Positions 35,201 to 44,900 of a DNA stretch of 46,507 nt are shown here, piece by piece. Source of the stretch: Clostridium algidicarnis DSM 15099 (GTDB lineage Bacteria > Bacillota > Clostridia > Clostridiales > Clostridiaceae). The stretch lies in assembly GCF_002934235.1 (NCBI RefSeq), contig NZ_PTIS01000021.1, positions 1-46,507 on the forward strand. Direction: 5' to 3'. The notes beneath the pieces are model-generated. The model searched no databases, was not told the origin of the DNA, and was given only the letters and a program-made list of their open reading frames with translations. Each line of letters opens with the position of its first letter. Position 1 is the stretch's first letter. Made by a program: the position numbers and the translations under genes.

Positions 35201-35461
35201 GTCGTTAAGATATTCAGAAAGCTCTGCTATGGAAAAAACAAACCCGTCCATTCGTTGTTTAATCAGTTCTTTATAAAAACGAACAATACAAAGGATATGA
35301 AGATTTATTCCGAGCTTCTCAACAAGGCAGTTCACTCCATCAAAGGCGAAGAAGAAGAAAAAGCCTTCCAGGCCACTTTTGATTTTGGCGGATTCAATAA
35401 TGCTTTTGCCGAGGAAACCACGGATGATTTTGAACTGATTTCATTTTTGGTGGTGGAATGA
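32288..35461 (+). CDS. SNF2-family helicase of the defence island
   Basis: A 1057-residue ATP-dependent DNA translocase. The N-terminal ~180 residues may be a degenerate phospholipase-D-like domain (IIIIDDDFMIQGSSSLE), without a clear HxK pair. Helicase motifs: Walker A DSVGLGKTFEAL (about 268), VVIDESHNFRN (about 355), LLLSATPVNNS (about 398), FTAFSDTADYIY, and VSLIQRFGRIDRIGS (about 795). The family often lies with DUF4391 and type III Mod/Res genes. Here the Gabija pair separates it from those partners. Confidence 0.88.
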   Translation: MGNVISSTEQMIEKINDVLKTKKNAVVNIVNDKLTLSVFALLEQNLKNVKEINFVIRDTKFVPEKSEISHEFEMAPADILYNSYDIVEKNKLKHFAKAKAMHDFIKSNVNVKRANPKTKIGGNIIIIDDDFMIQGSSSLEVSPKKKSNGFRNINFDTMLNGTMDKDQILSALNIFNQIWFNDQVSSDYKEELLQSLSFVYKEHSPEFLYYFTLNELFGYQIDSGVERFERDSERFKKTEIWQSLYDFQKDCVVSAIQKLQKYRGCIIADSVGLGKTFEALAVIKYFEIKMDNVLVLTPAKLYDNWNSFRGTYKDSFLNEIFNYRIMFHTDLSRYKGMSQSGQDLKRFDWGNYDLVVIDESHNFRNRNDRYDDNDQLIMTRYARLMQDVIKRGKNNTKVLLLSATPVNNSLVDLKNQISIITGDRDFAFQDEGISSVENLLRKSSTIINQWETTPNHNKNDLLDTLPSEFYKLLELMTISRSRKHITSYYGNSSVGKFPHKNKPETRRPEIDSQEKLLKFADTNELLESLELSVYTPTKYIKSEYQKIYAEKYSLKGKRGGNMDFQTQSKGMIIMHRFNLFKRLESSVYSFAETIRRLMEKIDRTMEVLNKGGFVDEETGTPDEEYEYLEGKYEIEVAHLRVADYLYDLEGDRIILEKIYNDAKSILDESRDLKIRTLQDEIIKKVSQTPYNSGNKKIIVFTAFSDTADYIYQQIASELKKAHLNTACVTGKGVKTTNKNVDSDFNSVLCAFSPKSKMKKELSADKQIDILIGTDCISEGQNLQDCDTVINFDIQWNPVSLIQRFGRIDRIGSTNESIQMINFFPNLELNEYLGLEQRVKGKMTTLNIVSTGDEDFLSPEMNDFNFRKRQLERLKDEVIDIEDANENISLTDLNMNEYLYELSDYVNNTPAIKGVPNGVYSVSDGEKQGVLFCFKHSNYDEKPMSDSSLYPYYLLYLDNNGEVLYGNGKAREVVKIFRKLCYGKNKPVHSLFNQFFIKTNNTKDMKIYSELLNKAVHSIKGEEEEKAFQATFDFGGFNNAFAEETTDDFELISFLVVE

Positions 35462-35509
35462 TTATTATTTAATTCCCCAAAATGCTGGCAATTTTAAGGA
35501 GGTAGCTCT

Positions 35510-37405
35510 ATGCCAATTTCTTTAACAAATATTCGAGTGAACAACTTTAGATCATTGGAAGATATTGATTTAACGATCAATAAAACCAATATTCTCATAG
35601 GACAGAATAATAGCGGAAAATCCAACTTGCTTAAAGCAATAAATATTGCTTTTGGTAATGCTCGAGATATTTCTGAATCTGATATTTTTATTTCATCAGA
35701 GGAAAGAATTACAAATACCAAAACAGCAATAATAGATATTCTATTAAAACCAGTAGATTTGGAAGGCAGTTTTCAAAAAACATTTTCTGATTTCTGGATT
35801 AGCGTATTTACAGATTCATGGATTACTCCCGATGAAACCAATGGGGATTTTGTTGGGATAAGAACAGTCCTTCAATACGATATAAGAAAAGATGACTATA
35901 TCATTGTCAAAAAACCTATTCAAGAATGGAATGATTCTATTGAAACGTCTGTTGTTGGAGCAAAGAAAAACTTTGGAAACGATATGATGGATTCGTTGAT
36001 ATCTTTTTATATGGACGCTCATCGTGATGCTGTTGAAGATATCAAAAACAGAAAATCATTTTTTGGCAAAGCTACATCACAAAGTGATTTATCGGATCAG
36101 CTAACTTCCGAACTAGAAGGTCAGCTGAACCATATTAATTCAGAAATTGTTCGAAATATACCTGCACTGCAACAAACAAATAGAAGAATGTCTTCTATAG
36201 GTAAAACGATGGGTTCATCAACAGGTACTGTGGAAATTGAGCCGCTTGCAAGGAAAATATCTGATTTGCATAAAGGAATGGACATTGTATATAAAGACGG
36301 GGTAGCCGCTCAGTTTTCCATATCGCAACACGGAATGGGGACACGAAGTTGGATTTCATTTTTAACACTAGGGGCTTATGTAGATTGGCACAATGAAAAA
36401 CTTAAGCAGGATGATGAAGATGCTGAAAATTATACAATGTTGACAATGGAAGAACCAGAGGCACATTTACACCCACAAGCTCAGCGTCAACTGTATTTTC
36501 AGATAAGTGAATTTGATGGGCAAAAAATAATTAGCACCCACTCTCCCAGCGTTCTTGCTCAAGCAGAGCTAGGGGATATTATTTACATCAACAAGCAACA
36601 AGGCAAAACAAATGCAAAACATTTTAATGTAAATCAATATACTCCAGAAGAATTGAATCGAATAGAGCGAGAAGTTATAAATACAAGAGGTGAGCTACTG
36701 TTCTCTAATGCTATCGTTCTATGTGAAGGTATAACTGAAGAACAAGCTCTGCCTGTATATTTCAAAGAATACTTTGGCGTGGAAGCCATTTGCTGTGGTG
36801 TAAACATTATCGGTATTGGTGGTCAAAATTACAAAACATTCCTAAATTTAATTAAAGATCTTGATATCCCTTGGTTTATTTTTAGCGATGGTGAAACAGC
36901 AACCATAAAGACTCTCAAAAAAGCCGTCGGTGTTGAAAATATTGAAGAATTGAACAGCATGTCAAATATTATTATTTTAGACAATGAAAATGATTACGAA
37001 AAATATTTAATATCTGATGGTTATACTGACATAATAATTTCCGCAATAAATGAGTGTGAAAATGATGAAGAATATTTTGCTAACCATATTCTGACTAAAA
37101 ATCATACATCGTTGGGCAGAGAACGTACTAATGATCCTATGTGCGGAACTTGTCAACAACCTATATATAAGGACGTCTTAAGGGATTTCGATGGTGAAGG
37201 TGGATTGGAACGTGCATTATATGATTGTTGTACTGGGAAAAAAGCAAAAGCGAAATATGCTACATACGTGGCTGAAAAGATAGTGTCACAGCAAGACGTT
37301 ACCAAGCGAATTCCATCAAAAATTAATACTTTTTTAAAAGAAATTGGATGTCTTTTAGATTTAACAGAAAAGGAGGATTACAGAACTAATGAAGTTATCG
37401 AATAA
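35510..37405 (+). CDS. gajA: Gabija GajA: OLD-family ATPase-TOPRIM nuclease
   Basis: A 631-residue nuclease subunit. The ABC-type ATPase has GQNNSGKSNLL (31-41), TMEEPEAHLHPQAQ (about 311-324) and STHSPSVLAQ (about 343). The TOPRIM part has LCEGITEEQALP (about 403) and later an IFSDGE acidic site (about 456). In known Gabija systems GajA assembles with GajB and cuts DNA upon phage infection. ATG follows GGAGGTAG. Its end overlaps GajB by 17 bases, which supports the pair. Rows sampled by eye are more AT-rich than the flanking operon genes. Confidence 0.88.
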   Translation: MPISLTNIRVNNFRSLEDIDLTINKTNILIGQNNSGKSNLLKAINIAFGNARDISESDIFISSEERITNTKTAIIDILLKPVDLEGSFQKTFSDFWISVFTDSWITPDETNGDFVGIRTVLQYDIRKDDYIIVKKPIQEWNDSIETSVVGAKKNFGNDMMDSLISFYMDAHRDAVEDIKNRKSFFGKATSQSDLSDQLTSELEGQLNHINSEIVRNIPALQQTNRRMSSIGKTMGSSTGTVEIEPLARKISDLHKGMDIVYKDGVAAQFSISQHGMGTRSWISFLTLGAYVDWHNEKLKQDDEDAENYTMLTMEEPEAHLHPQAQRQLYFQISEFDGQKIISTHSPSVLAQAELGDIIYINKQQGKTNAKHFNVNQYTPEELNRIEREVINTRGELLFSNAIVLCEGITEEQALPVYFKEYFGVEAICCGVNIIGIGGQNYKTFLNLIKDLDIPWFIFSDGETATIKTLKKAVGVENIEELNSMSNIIILDNENDYEKYLISDGYTDIIISAINECENDEEYFANHILTKNHTSLGRERTNDPMCGTCQQPIYKDVLRDFDGEGGLERALYDCCTGKKAKAKYATYVAEKIVSQQDVTKRIPSKINTFLKEIGCLLDLTEKEDYRTNEVIE

Positions 37406-39236
37406 GCAAGAACAAATTGTTAAGCATGTGGAAGGCGCTATTCTAGTCAAAGCAGGACCGGGAAGTGGTAAAACACGAGTCCTCATAGAAAGGATTAAAC
37501 ATCTTCTTCTATCCAAAAAACGTTGCAAAATTTTAGCACTTACATTTAGTAACCTCGCTGCTGATGAAATGAAAAACAGACTTAAAGAAGATACTGCAAT
37601 CAGTGATTTAGCTGAAAATGTCACTATTGGTACTATCCATTCTTTTTGTTTAGATTTAGTGCAAAACAGAGGCAACTTAATCGGCTTAGGAAGAGAACTG
37701 ATGATTTTTGAAAGCAATTCAGATCAGCTTTCAATAATACGAGATGTTTTCTCCAGCGATCCTCAACTGATGGCAATATTAAAGTCTAAAGAAAAGCCTA
37801 CAGCTTTTCTACAAAAATGCTTGTCTCTAATTTCTGAGAAAAAAAAGAAGTTTGTTTCGCCTGAAATGTGTGAAATAAACGAACCTTTTTCAGTAATTTA
37901 TCGTGAATACAATGAACGTTTATTAAGCCAAAATGCTTTGGATTTTGATGATATATTGTTTTTTGCATATAAAATTCTTACTGAAAACCCATCTGTTGTT
38001 AACTTATATACCTCACTATATAAGTTTATATGTGTTGATGAAGCACAGGATTTAAATTTTGCACAATATCAAGTTATCAAAGCACTCTGTGGAGATAAGT
38101 GCAAAAATATAATGCTTGTAGGAGACGAAAATCAGTCGATATATGGGTTTAATGGATCGGATAGCACCCTAATGTCTGAAAAGTTTGTTAAGGACTTTAA
38201 CCCTACTGTTTACTTGCTAAATGAAAACTATAGGTCTGCAAAAACAATTGTAAACTTTGCGAATAAATTAGGAAATTACGATAGCGTTTCCAATTATGTT
38301 TATTCCGGAGAATTAAAAGCATATTCTTTTTCGGATGAAAAAGATGAAGCTCAATTTGTATTAGATAGAATTAAGGAATTACTAGATAGTGGTCATCCAG
38401 ACATAGAAAATGGTTTAAGTTATGATTCTTTTGCAGTTATTGCAAGAAACAAGTATGTGCTCTCACCTTTAGAAACTATTTTTTCAGAACTTAATATCCC
38501 GTTTGTTTATAAAAAAAGCTCAAATGGACTTGAGAACGAATCGGAATACATGAAAGCATTTGAATTAGGAATCAGAATATTATTAAACCCGAAAGATATT
38601 GTTCATTTGAGAGAATTGTGCAAAATTGCTGACCGAAAATCATCTGAAATTATTAGTGATGATAATTCATTAGCAATCCTAACCCAAGCTTTAGAAAATA
38701 CGGTATTCATCGACTTACTCCCTTGTTTCCAATTGTTAAATAAAGAAGAATTGAATTTTCCCAAGGTTTTGATGCAACTTAAAGATCAACTTCCGAAAAG
38801 TATATCGGACGAAGAGAAATATTTAATTATTAACGATATTGAGCAATGGGAGAAGCATTGGAAAAAGTACTCCGGGCAAGTACAGCGAGAAAATAGAACA
38901 CTACTCTCTTTTAGAAATTATATATCTCTTGGGAAAACTCAAGACACCTCTTCTTCCAAAGGAATTTCCTTGCTTACCGCACATATGTCTAAAGGTTTAC
39001 AGTATGATGTAGTTTTCGTTATCGGACTGTCTGAAGGAACATTTCCTGACTATCGTGCAGTTAACGCCGGTGGTTCTGAAATGGAACAAGAAAAAAACAA
39101 CATGTACGTTGCTGTGACAAGAGCAAAACGACTATGCTATCTTTCCTACCCCATAAGTAAAAAAATGCCTTGGGGTGATAATAAACGACAAGCTCCATCA
39201 AGATTCTTAAAAGATATTGATATTCTTGAATCTTAG
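37389..39236 (+). CDS. gajB: Gabija GajB: UvrD/PcrA-like helicase
   Basis: A 615-residue superfamily 1 helicase-like protein: GPGSGKTRVLIERI (23-36), FICVDEAQDLNFAQYQ (about 213), LVGDENQSIYGFNGS (about 242), LNENYRSAKTIV, LLTAHMSKGLQYDVVF (about 527) and NNMYVAVTRAKRLCYL. In Gabija, GajB senses DNA ends or nucleotide depletion with GajA. The start at 37389 overlaps the end of GajA and has GGAGG upstream. All major motifs are intact. Confidence 0.88.
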   Translation: MKLSNKQEQIVKHVEGAILVKAGPGSGKTRVLIERIKHLLLSKKRCKILALTFSNLAADEMKNRLKEDTAISDLAENVTIGTIHSFCLDLVQNRGNLIGLGRELMIFESNSDQLSIIRDVFSSDPQLMAILKSKEKPTAFLQKCLSLISEKKKKFVSPEMCEINEPFSVIYREYNERLLSQNALDFDDILFFAYKILTENPSVVNLYTSLYKFICVDEAQDLNFAQYQVIKALCGDKCKNIMLVGDENQSIYGFNGSDSTLMSEKFVKDFNPTVYLLNENYRSAKTIVNFANKLGNYDSVSNYVYSGELKAYSFSDEKDEAQFVLDRIKELLDSGHPDIENGLSYDSFAVIARNKYVLSPLETIFSELNIPFVYKKSSNGLENESEYMKAFELGIRILLNPKDIVHLRELCKIADRKSSEIISDDNSLAILTQALENTVFIDLLPCFQLLNKEELNFPKVLMQLKDQLPKSISDEEKYLIINDIEQWEKHWKKYSGQVQRENRTLLSFRNYISLGKTQDTSSSKGISLLTAHMSKGLQYDVVFVIGLSEGTFPDYRAVNAGGSEMEQEKNNMYVAVTRAKRLCYLSYPISKKMPWGDNKRQAPSRFLKDIDILES

Positions 39237-39275
39237 ATTTGTACTAGAGTTTCCTTTAAGCTATGAGGTGGTGGA

Positions 39276-39992
39276 ATGATGTTTAACTTACCCGAAAAAT
39301 ATAAGGTGGGCAAAAAAATCCCAATGAAGGACTTTATCCCGAAGGAATTTAAGCCCGATGCAAAAAAGAAAATCAAAGAAAGTGTAAAAAGCGTCATCTT
39401 AAGCTATCAGATTATGGGCGAAGACATTCCCTCTTTGGTAAATGAAGAATACAATTTTCAAGTCATTCAATTTTATAACCTTGAGCTTGCGGATATCAAA
39501 AGGGCTGCCTTTATTGCGAACCTGTATCAGGAGATTATCAAATCGCCTTGTGTGATCCGGCTACATGATAGCAGCAATGAGACATACTCCTTTGCCCTAA
39601 AAAGACTGAATCAAAACGATAGTACGCAGATTGTGGTTACAGACAAGGTTCTTACAGCCGTCTACCCCATTGTTCTGCCCAGCACCGATAAAAATAATTT
39701 GCTAAGGGAGCTTGCCTATGGCAACGTCAAAAATAATGACAACAAAGGATCATTTTATTTTGAACTATACCTGCGAGCCTATATTTTGACAAATGACAAA
39801 GTGTATGCAGGTGCAAAATCTTTTTTATCTAAGCCAATATGGTACAGCTTGAGTAAGCAAAAAGAGGTTTACGCCCTCCTCTGTAACCTTGCAAGTAATA
39901 AAGAAAAGGTTCAAAAGGCTGTATCAAACAGTGAAAAAATGAAGCTGAATCAAGAAATCAGACAAGCTATAAGTGAATTAGATAAAATATAA
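39276..39992 (+). CDS. DUF4391 protein of type III restriction cluster
   Basis: A 238-residue protein with MFNLPEKYKVGKKIPMKDF, IQFYNLELADIKRAAFIANL and ALKRLNQNDSTQIVVTDKVL, the pattern of DUF4391 proteins. These are commonly encoded just before type III Mod genes and after SNF2 helicases; their role is not known to me. It ends a few bases before Mod, so the two are co-translated. It has higher G+C than the Gabija genes in the rows sampled. Confidence 0.82.
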   Translation: MMFNLPEKYKVGKKIPMKDFIPKEFKPDAKKKIKESVKSVILSYQIMGEDIPSLVNEEYNFQVIQFYNLELADIKRAAFIANLYQEIIKSPCVIRLHDSSNETYSFALKRLNQNDSTQIVVTDKVLTAVYPIVLPSTDKNNLLRELAYGNVKNNDNKGSFYFELYLRAYILTNDKVYAGAKSFLSKPIWYSLSKQKEVYALLCNLASNKEKVQKAVSNSEKMKLNQEIRQAISELDKI

Positions 39993-40009
39993 ACATGGAG
40001 GAAAAACAA

Positions 40010-41926
40010 ATGGACTACCCAAAAGTACCACAAGAGATTAACAACATTGTCGAGGATAATGTAAAGCTATTAGCACAGATCTTCCCCTCTGCCGTTAAAG
40101 ATGGGCAGGTTGACTTTGAGGCTTTAAAAGAAGAGCTTGGACAATTTGAAGAAGTGGACAAAGAAAAATACGAACTTACTTGGGCTGGCAAGCAGGATGC
40201 AAAGAAAAAAGCTCAAGAAGACGTTTATAATAGAACGCTTAACTATATCGAATCAGACAGCAAGAACCCTGAAACCACAGAAAACCTTTATATTGAGGGC
40301 GATAATCTTGAAGTTTTAAAGCTGCTACGCCAAAACTATTACGGCACCATTAAAATGATTTACATTGATCCACCATATAACACGGATGGAGATTTTGTTT
40401 ATAACGATAAATTTAAAATCAGTGTAGAAGAAAGTGATATTTTGGAGGGCGCTCGTGATGAATCTGGTAATGCCTTGCAAAAGAACTCAAAATCATCTAA
40501 CCGTTTCCATGCTAATTGGCTGAATATGATGTATCCACGATTAAGGGTAGCAAAGGATTTGTTGACCGATGATGGAGTAATTTTTATCAGTATTGATGAA
40601 CATGAATACAGTAATCTAAAAAAGGTATGCGATGAGATTTTTGATGAAGCTAATTATTTTGGAGATATCACTTGGGAATCTACAACACAACCGATAAATG
40701 CTGGTTCAGCCAAGTTCGGTTTACAGAAAAAAACTGAGCCAATATTAATATATTCTAAAAACAAGAGTAATGTGCCAGGTTTTAATGTAGAAGAAGTTAA
40801 TGGTGACTTATCATATCCCCATATCGGAAAGCTTGGTCCATGTAGATTTGAAATAATAGAGAAATCTGATGCTGGAAGTTATAATAGACCTACTATGAAA
40901 TTCCAAATTCTCGGTCAGTATCCAAGAGAAGGGAAACGTTGGCAGATTGGGGAAGATACTGCTCGCCTTTTAGAAAAAGAAGGCAAAGTGGAAATAGTTG
41001 ATGGAGTTGTTAAAAAAGCTATTTACCCAGAAGATGAGTTAGATAAAATACAATTCAAACCTTTTTGGTCGTTGTTTAGTGCCGCAGAATACGGAACTGC
41101 ACAGACAGGAAAAGACGAGCTAAATACTATAATGGGGACTCCTGTTGGATTTGATACTGTAAAATCAATATCATTAATTAAAAAATTATTATTCCATATG
41201 GGCAAAGAATATACAGTTCTCGACTTTTTCTCTGGTTCCGCCACCACGGCGCATGCTGTTATGCAACTTAATTCTGAAGATGTTGGAAACCGGAAATTCA
41301 TTATGGTTCAGCTTCCCGAGGAAACTGGTGAAAACGGTGATGCATACAGAGCAGGTTACAAAGATATATGCGAACTTGGTAAAGAACGCATCCGTCGTGC
41401 AGGTGAGAAAATCAAGCAAGAAATTGAAGCCGCCAATGCACAGCTTAAGATTGGCGAAGAACCAAGGCGAGTAACTGATATCGGCTTTAAAGTATTCCGC
41501 ACAGCTGATACCAATATCAAATGGAATCTGTATGATGCGTTAGGACAGCTCGATACCAGTGCAATGACTCACACCTCTGACCTTGCTGACTTCACCATGG
41601 GCTTTAGCGACATTGATGTTGTATACGAAGTAATGCTCCGTCAAAAGGATGCGCCACTCTCCTCTACTTTTGAAACATTAACCGGCATTGGCAGCAGAAC
41701 CTATTTGTATGGCAGTGCATATTTGGTTTGCCTTGAAACAGAAATTACTGAAAATTTAATTGATAAACTGGCTGCCCTTGATCCACTGCCTATTAAATTT
41801 ATCTTTAGAGATTCTGCTTTTAAAGACGATATCAACCTGAAGGACGAAACATTTAGGAGACTGAAAAATCTCATTGAAAGAAATTCAGGTCTTGCAAAAA
41901 AAACATATACCGTAGAATTTATATAA
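40010..41926 (+). CDS. mod: Type III restriction-modification methyltransferase (Mod)
   Basis: A 638-residue beta-class adenine methyltransferase: DPPYNTDGDFVYND (from 120) and the cofactor motif LDFFSGSATTAHAV (about 404). The target recognition domain lies between (about 217-400) and is clearly more AT-rich in one sampled row than the C-terminal part. ATG 40010 has GGAGG eight bases upstream; the ATG at 39995 contains that site. It forms a complex with Res, methylates one strand of a short site and gives specificity to cleavage. Confidence 0.92.
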   Translation: MDYPKVPQEINNIVEDNVKLLAQIFPSAVKDGQVDFEALKEELGQFEEVDKEKYELTWAGKQDAKKKAQEDVYNRTLNYIESDSKNPETTENLYIEGDNLEVLKLLRQNYYGTIKMIYIDPPYNTDGDFVYNDKFKISVEESDILEGARDESGNALQKNSKSSNRFHANWLNMMYPRLRVAKDLLTDDGVIFISIDEHEYSNLKKVCDEIFDEANYFGDITWESTTQPINAGSAKFGLQKKTEPILIYSKNKSNVPGFNVEEVNGDLSYPHIGKLGPCRFEIIEKSDAGSYNRPTMKFQILGQYPREGKRWQIGEDTARLLEKEGKVEIVDGVVKKAIYPEDELDKIQFKPFWSLFSAAEYGTAQTGKDELNTIMGTPVGFDTVKSISLIKKLLFHMGKEYTVLDFFSGSATTAHAVMQLNSEDVGNRKFIMVQLPEETGENGDAYRAGYKDICELGKERIRRAGEKIKQEIEAANAQLKIGEEPRRVTDIGFKVFRTADTNIKWNLYDALGQLDTSAMTHTSDLADFTMGFSDIDVVYEVMLRQKDAPLSSTFETLTGIGSRTYLYGSAYLVCLETEITENLIDKLAALDPLPIKFIFRDSAFKDDINLKDETFRRLKNLIERNSGLAKKTYTVEFI

Positions 41927-41939
41927 GGAGGAAGTAGCC

Positions 41940-44900
41940 GTGGCAAAAAGAATTGCATTCCAATTCGATGATGAATTGGACTATCAGTTAAAAGCAATCA
42001 ACTCCACTGTAGACTTGTTTAAGGGGCTTCCTCGTCAAACAGATGGAATCTATCGACCAAACCGCACCAAAAAGGTTGGCGAGGGCGATCCTGTAAGAAA
42101 CCAAAGCATTGTAGCAGGCAGTAGGCTGCTACAAAACCTAAGACAAGTGCAGCTTGATAACAAGCTGTTTGCAGATAATGAGCTTGAAAACAACAACTTT
42201 ACCATTGAGATGGAAACAGGCACAGGCAAAACCTATGTTTATCTGCGTTCCATTTTAGAGCTTTACAAAGAATATGACTTTAAGAAATTTATGATTGTTG
42301 TGCCCAGTATTGCAATCCGTAAAGGCGTGGAAAAATCCATTGATCAGTTAAAAGACCATTTCAAAAGACTCTATGATGTGGATTTGTCCAAGCACAGCTT
42401 TATTTATGACAGCAACAACCCCAAAATGGTCAGTTCAAGCCTTGTGGAAACCAATGATTTAAGCATTTGTGTCCTTAATATTCAAGCTTTCAATAAAGAC
42501 AATAACAAAATCCGTAGCGAAGATGAATACGGACAGATTTTGTGGGAGGATATTAAGTACATAAAGCCCATTGTTATCATTGACGAACCACAAAAGATTG
42601 AGGGACAGAAAGGCAAGAAATCAAAGTCTTTACAAGCAATTGATGATATTGAGCCTTTATTTGTGCTGCGCTACTCGGCTACCCATAAGCAGCTATACAA
42701 TCAAATTTACAAACTGGACTCCTATGCCGCCTACAAGAATGATTTGGTTAAGAAAATTACAGTAAAAACGGTAAACGGAGTTATTGAAAGAGATTACCCC
42801 TACATTCGCTATGTCGCTTTCACAAAGGACTTAAAGGCAAGGATCGAGATGTTCTCTCAAAAACAAGGGGATTCCATTCGCTTTAAAACCTTTGATGTAT
42901 CGGCAAATACTTCTTTAGAGGAGTTATCCGGCGGTCTGGTGCAATATCGGAATATGCGTATAGCAGAAGAACCCCATAAGCTCAAACCTTTGAAAATTGC
43001 TACTACAGATGGCACTATAACCTTAGCCCTTGGCGAAAGCAACAATGGACTTGAGGATAGCGAAGCTACCCGTATTCAAATTCGCCTTGCCATCAGAAAT
43101 CACTTTGAGAAGCAGTTTTCAATTTTAAAAAGCGGTAGAAAGATAAAAACCTTAACCTTGTTCTTTGTAGATGCTGTCAGCAAAGTTCGTGATAATACTC
43201 GTCCTGATGGACGTGGAGAATATCTGCGTATCTTTGATGAAGAGTATCAGAGTGCAATCAAAGGCTACGAAAAACAGCTTGCAAAGTATAAGGAGTATTT
43301 CCCTGAGCATCAAGATATTTTAAAAGTGCGTGAAGGTTACTTCGCTATCGACAAAAAGAATAATGAAGTTGAAATTGAAGATTGGGATGACAGCAAAAGC
43401 GAGTTAGATGTTAAGGCGAAATCCCAGGAAGATATCGACCGAGGTATCAGCTTAATTCTCGAAAGAAAAGACGAGCTTATTTCCTTTGAAGAACCACTTG
43501 GCTTCATCTTCTCTCATTCAGCACTTCGTGAAGGTTGGGATAATCCCAATGTCTTTACCCTTTGTACACTGAAAAACGGAAGCTCTGATATCGCAAAGAA
43601 GCAAGAAATCGGTCGTGGCTTAAGGCTGCCGGTTGATATTACCGGCAACCGTTGTTTAGATGCGGTCGTCAATGAACTGACTGTTATTGCAAACGACAGC
43701 TACGAGAATTTTTCAAGGGTACTCCAAGAGGACTTCAACCAAAACATGAACTTCAACAAGAATGAAGTAACTGCCGAAATCCTTACTGTTACACTTGAAA
43801 AAGCAGGTGTTCCGAAAGAAAAAATCACTGCGGAACTGGTGGACACCTTTAAGCAGGAACTAATGCGGAAAGGCATCTTTGACAGTAATAATATCCTCGG
43901 CAAAAACATGGAGCAAACATCCAAGCTCCTTGAAGGTCTTGTTTTTGAAAATGAAATACTAAATGAGCACGCTCTAATGCTGAAAGAAAATTTTGCAGAG
44001 TATATGGTGCAGAAAGGCTCTCAACGCATTGAAATTAAAAATGGTGATAATGAACCTTATGTGAATACAATCCGTGCCTTTGTATCCCAAGAAGAGTTTC
44101 AGCAAATCTACTTTGGTCTTAGCAGCAATTTGACTAAGCGCACGCTTTATAAATGCAATGTGGATAAAGATAAGTTTATTTCCGGCTGTATTGAAGAAAT
44201 AAATGCCTATTTGCAATACTTTAAAGTTACCAAGGCAGTGAATATTGCTACCGGCAAGGCTGGATTTAACGATGCCCAAATGTTTGAAATGGAAAAGTCA
44301 GGTGATAAAACCTTTGATATCGATGTGGGCATGAAGGTTACTCCGAAAAGCGATTTTGAAGTCGTTAACTATATCATGCACCACACTATGCTGCCCCGTC
44401 TTGCCATTTTTAAGGTGCTGGCTGAAATTGAAAAACGGGATGCACTCAACTTCCAAGACATTCTTGATAGAGTAACTCAAAAGATTTTGGTGCGATTAAA
44501 TGATGCCAAGGCAGCAAATATCTCTTCATATGAAGTCATTGACGGCTATGAGCTTGATGAGGGACAGATTTTCGCTACAGATACCATCAGCGAAGAAGAT
44601 TTTAATGATGAATGGCGTATCTTTAAGTCTAACCCAAATAGAAAAAACGCCTTAAATGAATATTATAAGATGGATAGCAAAGGCGAAAAGGAATTTGCCG
44701 AAAAACTAGAAGCAAATGACAATGTTATCTTATTCACCAAACTGAAAAAAGGCGGTTTTGTAATAGACACCCCTTACGGACACTACTCTCCCGATTGGGC
44801 GGTTGTTTGTAGGAAAGATGGACTTGAAACAGGTGCCGTAGGCATTTACTTTATCGTAGAAACAAAGGCTGGAAAGCTTAAAAAAGACTTAACCGATGTT

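Noticed and set aside
41189-41419. Minus-strand frames inside the Mod gene
   Set aside because: They overlap conserved methyltransferase motifs on the other strand and show no ribosome site.
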